Below, in pieces: positions 11,140 through 23,173 of a stretch of 64,000 nucleotides of DNA. This DNA comes from Sophora flavescens. Taxonomy: Eukaryota > Streptophyta > Magnoliopsida > Fabales > Fabaceae. A program made the translations under genes and the position numbers. The stretch lies in contig CM061069.1 in assembly GCA_030762895.1 (NCBI GenBank), forward strand, positions 20,351,630 through 20,415,629, written 5' to 3'. Within the stretch, counting starts at the first letter, position 1; every line of letters begins with the position of its first letter. The notes beneath the pieces are model-generated. The model was not told the DNA's origin and did not search any database. It saw only the letters and a program-made list of their open reading frames with translations.

Positions 11140-12178
11140 GCTATGGATTTTGTGGTCAGATTACCACAAACTCCTAAGAAGCATGGTATGATTTGGGTTG
11201 TCATTGATAGGTTGACGAAGTGTGCTCACTTCTTACCTATTGGTAAAAGTAATAGTTTGGTGAAGTTAACCCAGATTTACATCAAGGAAGTTGTTAGGTT
11301 GCATGGAGTGCCATCGAGCATTGTCTCAAACCGAGATCCTATATTCACATCTATATTTGAGAGACAATTGCAAAATGCCTTGGGGAAAAAGTTAAGAATG
11401 AGTTATGCTTATCATCCCCAAACGGATGGACAATCAGAAAGGACGATTCAATCATTGGAGGATCTTTTGAGAGCTAGTGTTTTTGGAACACACTGGTAGT
11501 TAGGATGAGTTCTTGCCATTGATTGAATTTACTTATAACAATAGTTTCCGCAATAGTATTGGAATGGCACCATATAAGGCTTTGTATGGCAGAAAGTGTA
11601 GGACCCCATTATGTTGGTATGAAACTGGTGAGAACCAAGTTTTGGGTCCAGATGTGGTGCAACAAACTATGGAACAAGTCAGAAAGATAAGGGAAAAGAT
11701 GAAGGAAGCACAGGATAGGTAAAGGAGCTACAGTAACAAGAGGAGGAGACCATTAGAATTCCAGGAGGGTGATCACGTGTTCTTGAGAGTTACTCCAAAA
11801 ACTGGATTTGGCAGAGCTATCAAGTCCAGAAAACTTACTCCTCGATTCATTGGACCTTTTCAGATTCTTCAACGGATTGGTCCAGTAAATTACCATATTG
11901 CCTTACCAACTAATCTTTCCAAACTTCATGATGTCTTTCATGTCTCTCAGTTGAAAAAGTATTATCATGATCCTCCTCATGTTATTGAATCTGAGTCTAT
12001 ACAACTACGAGAGAATCTAGAGTATAAGGCTTTACCTGTAATGATAGTAGATAGAGAGATTAAGGAGCTTCGCGATAGACAAATTCCTTTGGTTAAGGTC
12101 ATATGGGATGAAACTATTGGAGATGCTACTTGGGAACACGAGGCAGATATGCAAAAACAATATCCACATCTTTTCTAA
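11140..12178 (+). pseudogene. pol: Tekay-like integrase core and chromodomain, decayed
   Basis: The integrase core begins near AMDFVVRLP (first catalytic Asp). The second catalytic position reads SNRD instead of the family's SDRD, an Asp-to-Asn change at 11,329-11,331, and the Glu is kept in DGQSERT. Stops occur near 11,498 and 11,720. The C-terminal part (from about 11,777) has the GPFQILQRIGPVNY domain, HDVFHVSQLKK and a chromodomain-like tail with ATWEHEADM ending at TAA 12,176. Such tails target some chromoviruses to heterochromatin. The Asp loss alone would abolish strand transfer. Confidence 0.8.
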
Positions 12179-12951
12179 GGTACGTAAATTCCGAGGACGG
12201 AATTTTTTTTTTTCCGAGGGGTAGTAATGTAACAACCTGATTTTAATTACGCTGTTTAACCTGTTAAAATATAATTATTTATATTTTAAACTGAGATCAA
12301 TAAAATTATTTTAAATAAAATAAAATCATATTCATAATCTATCTTATGGTAGAGGGTTACGGTGAAACTTTGGGTTGAAAATTCAGACGGAGCCCGGTCT
12401 GCGTTTTCACTGACAATAAGATTTTGCTTAGAAGAAACCCTAATTTCGACTCGTGAACGAAACCATTAGTTTTTATATTTTGTTCCGGAGTATTTCCAAG
12501 TTTCGAAAAAATTCATTAGGAATAAAATAATAATAATTTTATTCAGCTGTATTCTTTAAGAAAACGTGTAAAACCTAAGTCGGGGGATAAGTCGGGTAAA
12601 CGATGGAGTCAATTATGGAGCTAAGGTATTATGAGAGATTAATGTAGCAGAGAGGACAAGGAAGCCGGCATTAAATTTTAGTAATCGGGAATTTTCAAGT
12701 GAAACGACCAAAATACCCCTAAGCTTGACCTAATCGACGCCGAGTTAAATTTTAAGGAACCAAGGTTAGTTTGTGTGGACAAGGAGAAGCCACACTATTC
12801 ATTTAATATGAGCCACAGGATTATAATCATGGTTAGCAACATAACCCTAGTTAAGTTAATTGTTAACCATAGTTAACTATTATATTAACTAAATAATCAC
12901 AAAACCCATTAATCTAAAACCTAAGAACCAAACAAAGCCTAAAATCTTGCC

Positions 12952-12959
12952 TATAAATA
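12952..12959 (+). promoter_or_regulatory. TATA box of the Tekay-like LTR
   Basis: TATAAATA stands about 10 bp before a 19-base C run and a CT-rich leader, at a plausible U3/R position inside the LTR. Confidence 0.5.
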
Positions 12960-12968
12960 CCCTCCAAA

Positions 12969-12987
12969 CCCCCCCCCCCCCCCCCCC
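12969..12987. repeat. Poly-C run of 19 bases
   Basis: A pure C homopolymer just downstream of the LTR TATA box. Length may be uncertain because such runs are prone to assembly error. Confidence 0.8.
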
Positions 12988-13914
12988 TCCTTCATCTCTT
13001 TCATTTTCTTCACAAAAACACATGAGCTCCATTTTTCTTCTCCTTCTTGAAGTCATTTTCCTCCTATTTCATGATTTTACATTCCTAGATCTAGAACTTC
13101 AAATAATTATAGAAAATTATAGAAAAATCCTTTTAATGTGAAACTAATTGCTATGATATCTAAAAAACACCTACTATCATCATCTAAGAGCTTGTGATCA
13201 AAATCATTTTCCTTCCCTAATTGCTTCAGTGGGCCGAAACTGTGTTAGAAAAGGGGTTTAGTGTTTTTGTTTCATTTTGAAATCTAATGTTTGATTTAAG
13301 CTCTCTACTATGTATATTATCTAAATCCAAGAGCTTGAATCAAAAGGAAATTTCCAACCTATTTTCTCTATGTTGGCCGAAACTTACCCGAAGTGGTTGG
13401 ATAATTTTTAGTTCATATTTTCAATTTATAGCATTTTATCCTTACTATCTAAGACCTAAGTAGTTAGTATCCAAAAGATTAGAATGAGAAAATGATCCTA
13501 GCCCTAATTGGAATTGAATCGCCAAACCTTGCATAAAGTGGGCATAGTTAGTTTTGTTGAGTAATTTGTTGATTATGTTGTTTGGTTTAAGGTGAAACTG
13601 TTGAGCTCTGGTGTGATAACGAGGAACGCCAGATTTGGGATTCCGGTGATAACTTAGGTGGGGGAAAGAATCATTCTACCGTCGGAATCGATAAGTAGTA
13701 TATTCTATAATAATTGTGTAGGGCGACCTAAACCCTACTAATAGTCGAGTAATCGACAAGACCAAAATCACATGGGAAACCTTTTCTGTAAAACCAATGT
13801 GATTTTGGGATTGTAAGTTTATCGACATTAGGTTGATTTTAAGTATTTGATGATGTCTGACTTTATGTTATTGAAATTATTGTGATATGTTGGTATAGGT
13901 ATTTCATTGCATGT

Positions 13915-15463
13915 GACGTATTATTTCTTGCAACCTCTCTATCAAGTGTTTCACTCATCCTCACTTAGGTGTTATTTACTCTCAACTCCAATCACAATGC
14001 ACTCCCCAATCCTAATCTTGACAAGATGCTAAGAAAATACATCACAAATGTCAATGCAACACATATCGTGAGGTCTTTTATTTGGATGTAATGGGGCTAA
14101 GGCGGGGGTGGATAAAATCAAGGATATAGGCTAAACTACCTTGACTTCAAAGAATGTGGACCCTTGGGGCTTCCATTGCTTAGCTAATACACAAGAACAT
14201 AAGCATTCTTTCTTCTTGTTTTTTTTTTTTTTGTTTTCTTTTTCATCACTTCTATTTTTGCCTTTTTATCACTTTTTTGTAACCTTTCTTTGTTACGTTT
14301 TCTCTTTGGATTTTTATATTTTTCTTTCTTTTTTTTTATTTCTTTCAAACTTTGTTTTTTTTTCATAGTAGGCATCTTTAGTGACCTACTCCCACCCCAA
14401 ACTTAATTTGCTTACTTGTCCCTAAGCAAGAGAACAACCCCAAACTTAAGTCCAAGCATTCCTCTGAGCCAAAATAGTGGGACAAAATTGTTTTTCTATT
14501 TTTGGCTTGTAATGTACTATCATGACAAGAAAAAATAGGCTAAGGCTCACGTGGGCATAGAAATGGCAAATGACAGGATAGCAATTATGGCCCTGGGTTT
14601 AAACAAAAAATTATTGCCTTTATCAATTATGCATATGCAAAAACATTGCTACAGAGACAAGCATCAAGGCAAGAAAAAGTGAGAATATGCAAGTGATGGA
14701 TAAGCACACATGAAAGAAATCAAGTCATCTGGATTATGTGACAGAGTGGTTGGGCTCAAAAGCTCACAGTTTAGGATCATGTGCAAGAGAAAATCCATAC
14801 ATCCAACATTGCACATTCATAGTATGAAAGATTGTCAACAAACAAGTCACAAGGATAAATGGTCTCAATGAAATCTTATGCTCAACTAGTACATAATGCA
14901 TGATGCTAGAAATCTCAGTCAAGCAAAAGTGTCATGCTAACAAGGAAATCTACACAAAAACCATTCTTAATGACAAATTTATGTAATTGTGAATTGCAAA
15001 GTAAAGAGGGTAAAAAAAAATAAAGAGTTAAGAACACCCCCTTTCTTCTGTACATGGGTGAGGCATCTGTAAAAAAAAAAAAAATTACACGGGTCCGCGC
15101 TCAGCACTAGAAAGATGCACTTAGCACCCACAGTGCAGTATTTTTTGCTGATTATGGCTTCTGTGTGCGCTCAGCGCTCACAGTAGCACCCAGCACCTAC
15201 AGAGGGTCAATTTCACCATTTTATTGTGTCATTTCTCCCCTTCCTTTGGTCCTTTTTCCTTAGATGTGCCTGCACAACAATTCAGAGTAGTTACACCACA
15301 TTACATGGCCTACACAACAAGGAATCACTCAACAATTCAATGGATTATTTATGTTTTTCATGATAAGGAATAAGAGAACATAAATGCAAGAAGAAAATGC
15401 TTGGGTTGCTTCCCAAGTAGAGCTTTTTTAACGTCACTAGCTTGATGCCTGATTATTTGCTGC
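13915..15463 (-). mobile_element. 3' non-coding region of the Athila-like element
   Basis: There is no credible ORF. The region contains 'ccaccccaaacttaa' (about 14,390) and 'caaccccaaacttaag' (about 14,434), reverse complements of the aagtttgggg blocks seen in related elements, a T-rich stretch at 14,208-14,362, and a short cluster of cgctcagc-type palindromes at 15,090-15,190. The equivalent 3' LTR is not present. Confidence 0.5.
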
Positions 15464-15718
15464 TCAAGGTGGTTTGAAGGATGAGAAGAATGGTAACTTG
15501 TTGTTGCTTTTCTTGCCACCACTCCTCACATTGTTCTCAATGTCAAACATTGGTGTATTCCCCTTATTTGATGAATGATCCTCTATTGGCCAAAGTGATT
15601 GGAATTGATATGACCATTGAGACTTCTTCTTTTTCATTCTTTTTCCATTGCTCTTCTTTTTCTTCCGATGTTCATCCTTAGAAATTTTATGCACCTCTTG
15701 ACTTTGCACATAGTGAAC

Positions 15719-15951
15719 TTAAGCATGGATAATTGATGAATTCTCCATAGGTTCCCTATCAAATATCTTCACAACCATTTGTTCTTCATTCACCTTCAAT
15801 ACAAGCTCTCCTTTTGATACATCAATCACGGCACCGACTGTAGCTAAGAAGGGTCTCCCAAAAATTAAAGGAATGTTCACATCTTCCTCAATATCCAGGA
15901 TAAAGAAATCCATGGGACATATGAACTTTCCTACTTTCACAAGCAAGTCCT
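15719..15951 (-). pseudogene. Athila-like retroviral-type protease, C-terminal part
   Basis: On the minus strand this reads VEDLLVKVGKFICPMDF, then ILDIEEDVNIPLIFGRPFLA and a VIDVSKGEL block, the characteristic second half of Athila-type aspartic proteases. Its N-terminal half lies on the far side of the solo LTR (19,687 and up), in the same orientation. The split falls exactly at the CCACC target duplication at 15,952-15,956. Downstream on the minus strand the frame ends, and no RT follows. Confidence 0.75.
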
Positions 15952-16720
15952 CCACCTGTAACACCCCCCTCGGGCATTACTTCGTAACACGTGCAGAAAT
16001 AAATTAAAAGGTTATTTACTGGTTGCTTTCGGAAAATTAGTTTACTTTAAGTCAGAAAATTCAGGTGTAAAAATTTTCTTTCTGAATACTTCATCAAAGT
16101 GACACACACATTATAAAAGTAAAATCACGTTATGCATGACGATACACATAAACTGGTTTCATTCATAAATCAGGCCACTACAACATATAAGTTTTCTTGA
16201 AATTATTTTCATACTGAGAAATTTCAAACCATACCAAGGGTTTCAGAATCCCATAAATCGATTTTCTCAAAATTACACAACACAAGGAAGAATCCTAAGC
16301 TGGTCACTCTATAAAACATCTAACGGAAGAACTCTGTAGTTCTCACCACTATTACCAACCTCCGCAAGGATTGGGATTAGTATCCCCAATTGAAGTTAAG
16401 ACTTCCTCTGCATCATCTACTATCAGTACCAAGGTACAAAGCAATAACGAGTAAAACCTGATATATTGTAAGGCTGAGACACCAATATATGGATATAAGC
16501 ATGATAACTACATGTGTGACACACAAAACATCATATAGGCATATGTAGTCATACAACATAAACTTCTCAGAAATAACAAGTAATTTACCAATGGGTTTCA
16601 TACCCGAACAGTCATTGTTCTTTATAAAAAGATTAATGACACATCACAGTTCAACATCTAATTTTTATACCCAATCTCCAGAGATTCCAAACTTCTTTTC
16701 ACTTGAGCTGATCAGGCTCT

Positions 16721-17040
16721 TACATGGCACGTAGGCAACAGAAGAAACAATGGTCAACACAACATGGCACACTCTCCAACTTCTTGGTACAATGGTCAAC
16801 ACGAAACATAGAACATTGTCCGAACTCCTGGCATAATGGTCAACACAATACATGGCACATCGTCCAAAACTCCCGGTACGATGGTCAACACAGAACATGG
16901 CACATTACCCATCAAGGCACAATGGTCAAGGCGAGAAATGGCGCATCGTTCAAAACTCATGGCGCGATTGTCAACACGGCATATGGCGCATCGTCCAAAA
17001 CTCATGGCACGATGGTCATCATGATAAATGGAACATTTGT
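16721..17040. repeat. Minisatellite, about 43-bp unit, 7 copies
   Basis: The motif atggtcaaca recurs at 16,750, 16,792, 16,836, 16,881, 16,922, 16,967 and 17,012 (the last three slightly changed), giving periods of 41-45 bp. Each unit contains catggcac(a)tcgtccaaaact. It is internal to the solo LTR and makes spurious ORFs on both strands. Confidence 0.85.
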
Positions 17041-17107
17041 CCATAAAAAAAAAAACATTGTCCATTAAGGCACAATGAAAAGTCATGTCATGAATACCTT
17101 GTCCGTC

Positions 17108-17215
17108 AAGATATCATGATTAACAAATACATCGTGACATGAATATAATAAAGATATCATGATTAACAAATACATCGTGACATGAATATCATAAAGATAT
17201 CATGATTAACAAATA
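17108..17215. repeat. Second minisatellite, 43-bp unit, 2.5 copies
   Basis: The motif aagatatcatgattaacaaa recurs at 17,108, 17,151 and 17,194, an exact 43-bp period. It lies about 70 bp from the previous minisatellite, with the same unit length but a different sequence. Confidence 0.8.
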
Positions 17216-19686
17216 TGTTATTAGGTAAAACTCATTTACAGAAAATCCTTTCTGTTGTAACTCTTTTATAAAACATCAAATCATATTGAAATCCATTTTC
17301 TTTTGGAAACTCCTTTTCCCGAAATAACGTTAAATCTTCGTAAAATCATTTATAATATAACTTCCTTTATAAAATCATCAAATTACTAAAAAACTCATTT
17401 TCTTCTGAAAATATTTCTCCGAGAAACTCTAATTATTGAAAAAGAAGTTATCTTAAACTAAATCCATGTGTGAATGATTACTGCTATTTTTAAGAATGCT
17501 TTCCATAAATATTTTCGGAATTAACCATCGTTTATCATTTTAAAAACGTTTAAGTTGAAATTTGACTTTTCCTCTTAGAATAATTTTTTGTAAGATAGAA
17601 ATTAAGTTATTTTCGAAGATTATTTTCTCAAAATAACTTTTTATAATATTTTGGAATTTCACACGTAAAAATTAGCAGTGCTAAAATAATTTCACGGTTA
17701 CGTCCTCACTGTGACTCAAAGATCACTCCTACACCGTTAAATCATTAAAATAATAGTATTTCAACTATTTCTCATTTTCATCAAATCAAATATTTAAATG
17801 ATATTATATCCCAATATTTCTCTATTAAATATCGAATATTCTTCATGAAGCTTTTATCTGATTAATTAAGTGAGTATTGACCACTGTCAAGCTTCTCAAT
17901 CAACAATCCACATCATCAAATATTTCAGATCAATGCTATAGCGGATAGTACAGTTCATATCATGTATTTAAAACATATTATAACGCATAACTACAGATAA
18001 TCAAACACAAATAAAATAACAGCTTAGCACAGAATTAAACAACCACCACGAATCTCGACCAAATATTATAAATCATACAATAAATCACACATATAATTAT
18101 CGTGAAAAATCCCTCAAATCCACATCAGGGATTCAAGTTTTGTTTCACGAACGGTTTTCCGATTTGGATCCGGTTTCCTTCGCACAGCTTAGAACAATCA
18201 AACACAGATTTATCCTTCACAACCAATCACAAACAAAATTAACAAAATCAAACAGCAAAACTCTCCTAAACCATATGATATGATTCGTCCATGAGGGTTT
18301 TATATGGCTAAAAATCTCAAAAATTCACAAGCTCTTGGATTAGTGATCCTTAAGCACTTAAAACACAAGATCAATGATCATAGTTTCAAAATTGAAACAA
18401 AATCTTCTAACTCCAATATGAGCTAGGTTCGGCCAAAATATGAAACATAGGCTAGAGATTTTATTTTGATTCAATTGGATTCAATTCATATAGGTAATTG
18501 AAAGATGAAATCAAGTGTCAACATCTAAAAAATGAACCAAAATTTCCTCCACCCTCAAAATGAAGGTTTTGGCCTCTTTGAAAGAAAATAGCTAGGGATT
18601 GATTTTGATTTCAAGTTTTTAGATCTAGCAAGTAGAAGTATTAAATAGACTAGATCAAGTGTTACTTCACAAAATTGAAGCAAAACCCATAAACTCCCTT
18701 TAAGATTAGTTTCGGCCAACACTAGAAAAATAGGGATGAAATTTTCTTTTGATTCATGCTCTTGGATCATGAATATAAAGATGATTACAAGATCATAGAA
18801 ATTGGTTTCATGATCATAGGATTTTTCTACAATTTTCTAGATATTTTCAAAGTTCTAGATCTAGGAATTGAAAAAGATGATTCATGGCATAAACTTGTGA
18901 AATAATTGAAGATTAGAGACAAGAATGATCATGAATAAAGAGGTTACCTCTTGAAGATTGAAGAAAAGCAAGTGAAATGACCAAATCCAAGCAAGATCAA
19001 AGGATGTTCTTATGGTTTCTTATGAGTTTATGAAGCAAGTTTACAATAGGAATGAAAATGAAGTCTTCAAGTGTGTATAAGAAGGTGTGGGCTGCACACA
19101 CTAGGGGCTAGGGAGCAAGGAAGTTTGTCACTTAAGGAACAAGGTACAAATACTTTTAAGGACCATTTTGCAAAACTTAAAAAGTTTAAGGACCAAAATG
19201 CAATTTCCAAAGAAATTGTCATCATGACTAGTGACTCCATCCATGACATCATCCACATGGCCTTGTCATGTGTGACTCATTGATATTATCCATTAGCGGT
19301 TCCCGGTAATATCGTATTCAGCTCCGTCGATCACCCGACTTAAGATATCGCCCGAATTTAAGATATTATTTCACTTTTTAATGAAATATTTATAAAAATC
19401 CAAAATCATTGTAAATTAAATAAAAACCTTAAGTTTTTCGTTCACGAGTAAAAATTAGGTCTTCTGATCAGTATAATTATACTGTTAGTGAACTTGCAGG
19501 AAACACAGATCGGGTTCCGTCTGAATTTTCAACCCAAAACTTCCCCGTAACCTTATAAAAATAAGTATAACATGTAAATGACTTTAGTTTATCCAAAGTC
19601 ATTTTCTAAGTCTCGGATAAGAATATAATCATTTATATAATTATTATCGATATTAGAAAGCCGAAAAATCGGGGTGTTATACCACC

Positions 19687-20153
19687 ACACCATATGGTCT
19701 CCTAATTGATCTATCCGCAAGTTGCAAGGAGATCATGGTTGGTTCCACATCATGAATGCCAAGTCTCTTCATCATGGATAATGGCATAATATTGATACTT
19801 GCTCCAAGATCGCATAAGGCACTAGCATTTATTACTTCTCCAATGACACATGGTATAGTAAAAGATCATGGATCCTTCAACTTAGGTGGGAGATTTTGTT
19901 GGAGGATAGAACTACAATTTTTAGTCAAGGCTATTAGTTCACTTGGTGAAAATTTTCTCTTCTTTGTGAGTCATTCCCTCATGAACTTTGCATATGATGG
20001 CATACTCTCTAATGCTTCGGCAAAGGGAATATTTATTTGCAGTTGTTTGAAAATATCCAAGAACCGATCAAACTGCTCTTCTTTCTCTTTCCTCTTCTTC
20101 TCAATCGGATATGGAACTTTCACATAAGAAGGGATCTCTTGTGGCTTGTCCCT
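19687..20153 (-). pseudogene. Athila-like linker and protease N-terminal part
   Basis: On the minus strand the frame continues from gag after a TAA and reads RDKPQEIPSYVKVPYPI, FDRFLDIFKQLQINIPFAEAL and then the protease active-site region ALCDLGASINIMPLS (DLGAS in place of the DTGA of other families, usual for Athila). It ends with IRRPYGVV at the solo-LTR junction. Apart from the stop at 20,151-20,153 and the LTR insertion, the frame is open. Confidence 0.7.
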
Positions 20154-21620
20154 TTACTTCAATAGCTTATTTTTTGTCTTCCTCAATATAGAATTTTCAT
20201 CAACTAATTTCAGCTTCTTTTCCTTCCTATCATCTTGAGGTTCCACTTCTTCTTTCCTCTTTGAACTCTCTTCTTTCTCACTAGTATCAACCATCTTTTT
20301 GCTCAATACAGAATTTTCAGCATTTTGGCTTATTGCGTGATCAACAACCGGCTCTACTAACTTTCCACTTTGCAACATGATATCTTTGCACTCCTTCTTT
20401 GGATTATTAGTAGTATTTCCAGAAAATCTTGCACTTAATGCACTTGAAACTTGTTTAGATAGTTGTCCAATCTGCACTTCAAGATTCTTGATTGATTTCT
20501 CGGCATTCTTGAAGTTAGATTGTGTGACTTGAATGAATTGTGCAAGAGTGCTCTCCAACTTGTTCATTCTCTCATCAGTATCACAATGTGGTTGATTTTG
20601 GAGTAGTGGTTGTTGTGAAGATGTGTTGTCTTGTGGAGCTTCTTGTGTCCAAGGAAGGTTAGGGTGTTTCTTCCAATTTTGATTGTATGAATTTGAAAAA
20701 GAATTCTTCCCTTGTCTTGGAAAATTCCCCATTTACTTTGCTTCCTCTTGAGAACCTAAAGATGATTCACATTTTCCATTCTCATGCTCTCCTCCACAAA
20801 AATCACAGCTCATTCCTTGTTGTGCTTGCATTGACCCTAAACTCATGGCATTTAGTTGCTTTGTGATTGCCTCCAATTGATGAGTGATGAGTTTGTTTTG
20901 AGCCAAAAGTGCATTTTGAGAATTAAGCTCCAACATCCCCTTCGTTGATGGACCTCCTCTATCATGATTAATGAGATAGTCATTAGAAGCCATAGCTTCA
21001 ACCAACCTCAAAGATTCCTCCGCGGTTTTTGAATTCATTGAACCTCCCGTCGAGGCATCTAACATGAGCTTTATCCAAGGTCTCAATCCATTACAAAAGA
21101 TTTGCATTTGTTGAAGTTCATCAAAACCATGATTAGGACACTTCCTTAGGATTTCCATGTAGCGTTCCGAAGCATCATATAAAGTCTCACCATCATGTTG
21201 CATAAAGATTGAAATATCTCCTCTCATCTTCACAATCTTTGACGGTGGAAAATACCTTGCCAAGAACTTTTCTTCCAAGTCATCCTAAGTAGTGATACTT
21301 CCTCTTGGTTGAGATTGAAGCCAAGCCTTGGCTCTATCTCTCAATGAAAAGGGAAATAACCGCAACCTTATCGCATCATCCGTAGTTCCATTAATCTTGA
21401 GAGTCTCACATATCTCTAGAAAATTTGAGACATGACTATTTGGATCTTCGGCATCACTTCCCCCAAATTGATTTTGTTGCATAATATGGAGCAATGCCGG
21501 CTTGATCTCAAAATTATTTGTTGCTACCGGTGGTCTAACAATACTTGAATGATTCCGGTTGATTGGACCATTAGAATATTCTCCCAATGTTCTTCGGATA
21601 CCTTGCACATTTTCAGTCAT
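20154..21620 (-). pseudogene. gag: Athila-like gag
   Basis: The minus-strand frame starts at 21,620 (MTENVQGIRR). Capsid features include FEIKPALLHIMQQNQFGG, LRLFPFSLRDRAKAWL and FLARYFPPSKIVKMR. A single CCHC knuckle (CDFCGGEHENGKC) lies at about 20,795-20,835, followed by a glutamine- and lysine-rich tail containing the QLSKQ coiled-coil block. Two stops interrupt it: TAG at 21,282-21,284 (a tryptophan codon in relatives) and TAA at 20,733-20,735. Otherwise the frame is intact for nearly 490 codons. Its product would be the particle-forming protein of a non-autonomous element. Confidence 0.8.
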
Positions 21621-21897
21621 GATTTATTGTTGAACTTGTGATGTAGAAGAATTTGCTTTTTCCTTGCTTCGCTTCTTCCTTTATTTTGATTCTTTTCGAT
21701 TCTTCTTTGTCGTCTTTTCAATTTTGGGATCAAATAACAGTCCCCTTGTTGCTTTACCTCGCATACACTACACAAGAATCTCAAAACAAGATGAGAATAT
21801 CCAATATATCAATTGTTTAACAAAAACAGAAAAATAACAAAGAAAAAAAATGTTCAAATTAACAATGATTTAGCCTTGTTGATATTGAAATCAACAA

Positions 21898-21915
21898 TCC
21901 CCAGCAACAGCGCCA
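21898..21915 (-). other. Primer binding site, Athila-type
   Basis: In reverse complement this reads tggcgctgttgctgggga, close to the Athila PBS tggcgccgttgccgggga. It lies six bases after the LTR end at 21,922, with the same spacer type (agtttt) as other Athila elements. Confidence 0.75.
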
Positions 21916-21921
21916 AAAACT

Positions 21922-23173
21922 TGTTGAGATATTGGCAAGTGTACCAAATCGTACAAGTAATAAAGTGAGAGTAGAGTATCGTTCCCAACAAGGATTGTGA
22001 TCAAGTATCAACATAGCCTAGGCAATAGCTATTTGAACGAATGAATATCATGGTTTCAAGAGATTTTATTATTTTTTGTATTTATAGTTGTCACAACGAA
22101 ATGAATGAAACAATTGCAATTAAAGGATGAATTCAATATATGTAAAGGCGGTTAGGCATTGGAATCCTTCAATTTTCACCTAATGTAACTTTGTTCAATC
22201 CTAATCTCAACCCAATTCATTCTATTGACATTCAAATCACTAACCTAGATTTATCCCTAATTCCTTAGGTGATAATCCTTTTGTTACGAATCAAGAACCC
22301 AAATTCCTTAGGTGATGCAAGATTAGAACAAACATTAAGTATTGGATTCACAAGAATGTATTGCAATGAGATTCTATTCCTAGAATCAACATCATAATAG
22401 TAATCAACTTCATTTCCAATTCAATAACCAATTTTCCAATTGTGAAATTGAATCTAAAATCAAATCAAGGTTGATCAATCCAAGAAAAGAATTAAACATA
22501 GAAGAGATTACTCAAATTGCATGAACATGAATTAAAAAATCAGAGATCAAACATTCATTACATCAAGATCCAATTGAAATCATCCTAACCTAACCTAAGA
22601 GATCTAATAACTCATAGTAAAAAGAGAAGAGATAGAAGAACTTGAGTAGGAATGAGTGGAGGAAGCCATTGAAGCTCCAAATCTTGTTCCCAAGCTTGAA
22701 TCTCCAAAGGATGTAGAGAGAATAAGGTGAATCAGGGTGAAATCACACCTAAAATGAGTGAAAGGCCCTTTCAAATCTGTCAAAAATCGCATTTATACTG
22801 ATTCTGCATGTCACCCGGCGCCGGGCACCCCTCTGCTGCACGCAACTGCAACTTTCTGTCTTCCCTGGCGCTGGGCGCCCAAACAGCAGCGCTCGCTGTT
22901 TACCTTTCTGTCCACGCTGAGTGTCTGGTGCTGCTGTAACTACTGTTTTCTGTTTCCTTTCGAGGCTGAGCGCTCGTTTCCTGAGCTGAGCGCTTGACTT
23001 TTATTCCTGCACATTTTCAACATATTTTGAGTATATTTTTCATATAAAAATATCAAAACTTTAATCCAATGAATGTGCACATTTTCTTATCACTTTCATC
23101 TACAATTACTAAGATTATTTACAAACTTATTCCTATTTAAACTTACAAACTAACATATATTGCACATTCAACA
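21922..23173 (-). mobile_element. Athila-like 5' LTR, 1.25 kb
   Basis: It is bounded by the 6-bp inverted ends TGTTGA (21,922) and TCAACA (23,173) and lies directly beside the PBS. It contains short GC-rich palindromic words (cggcgccgggc, ggcgctgggcgcc, gctgagcgct) at about 22,816-22,996. No second copy was found at the left end of the element. Confidence 0.75.

Larger units (their letters stand above)
7466..12229 (+). mobile_element. Tekay/Del-like Ty3-gypsy chromovirus, internal region
   Basis: Gag, protease, RT, RNase H, integrase and a C-terminal chromodomain-like tail follow in Ty3/gypsy order and lead into an LTR that starts TGTAACAACC at 12,230. The 5' LTR is missing: the sequence upstream belongs to another family, so the element is 5'-truncated. 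The C-terminal pattern (PVMIVDREIKELR ... IPLVKVIW ... ATWEHEADM) and the long LTR resemble the Tekay/Del lineage. Several stops and frameshifts make it inactive. Confidence 0.75.
12230..13914 (+). mobile_element. Tekay-like 3' LTR, left part (interrupted)
   Basis: The LTR starts TGTAACAACC just after the element's untranslated tail and a T-rich/purine tract. It is homologous to the minus-strand solo LTR at 15,957-19,681: both carry GGGTTGAAAATTCAGACGG near the start and repeated GGCCGAAAC downstream. The homology stops near 13,914, where an Athila-like element is inserted, and the LTR resumes at 23,174. Confidence 0.65.
15957..19681 (-). mobile_element. Solo LTR, Tekay-like, 3.7 kb
   Basis: Both ends match: TGTAACACCCCC at 15,957 and GGGGTGTTATA at 19,681 are inverted, and a perfect 5-bp duplication CCACC flanks it (15,952-15,956 and 19,682-19,686). 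There is no PBS, gag or pol inside, and only one LTR is present, so it is a solo LTR left by LTR-LTR recombination. Read on the minus strand it is homologous to the LTR starting at 12,230. It splits an Athila-like protease gene. Confidence 0.85.
13915..23173 (-). mobile_element. Athila-like gag-protease-only LTR element, nested
   Basis: Read on the minus strand, the order is: 5' LTR (23,173-21,922), an Athila-type PBS, gag (from 21,620), a linker and protease (to about 15,719), then a non-coding 3' region to about 13,915. RT, RNase H and integrase are absent: the typical Athila post-pol block (aaaaaagctctacttgggaa in reverse complement, about 15,408-15,428) follows the protease after roughly 300 bp. 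No 3' LTR copy is found at the left end, so that side is deleted. It interrupts the Tekay-like LTR. An element with terminal repeats and gag (plus protease) but no RT resembles the described TR-GAG class. Confidence 0.65.

Noticed and set aside
16724..17086. Overlapping open frames on both strands rich in His, Gln and Asn
   Set aside because: They are produced by the 43-bp minisatellite in the solo LTR; all frames repeat with the DNA unit.
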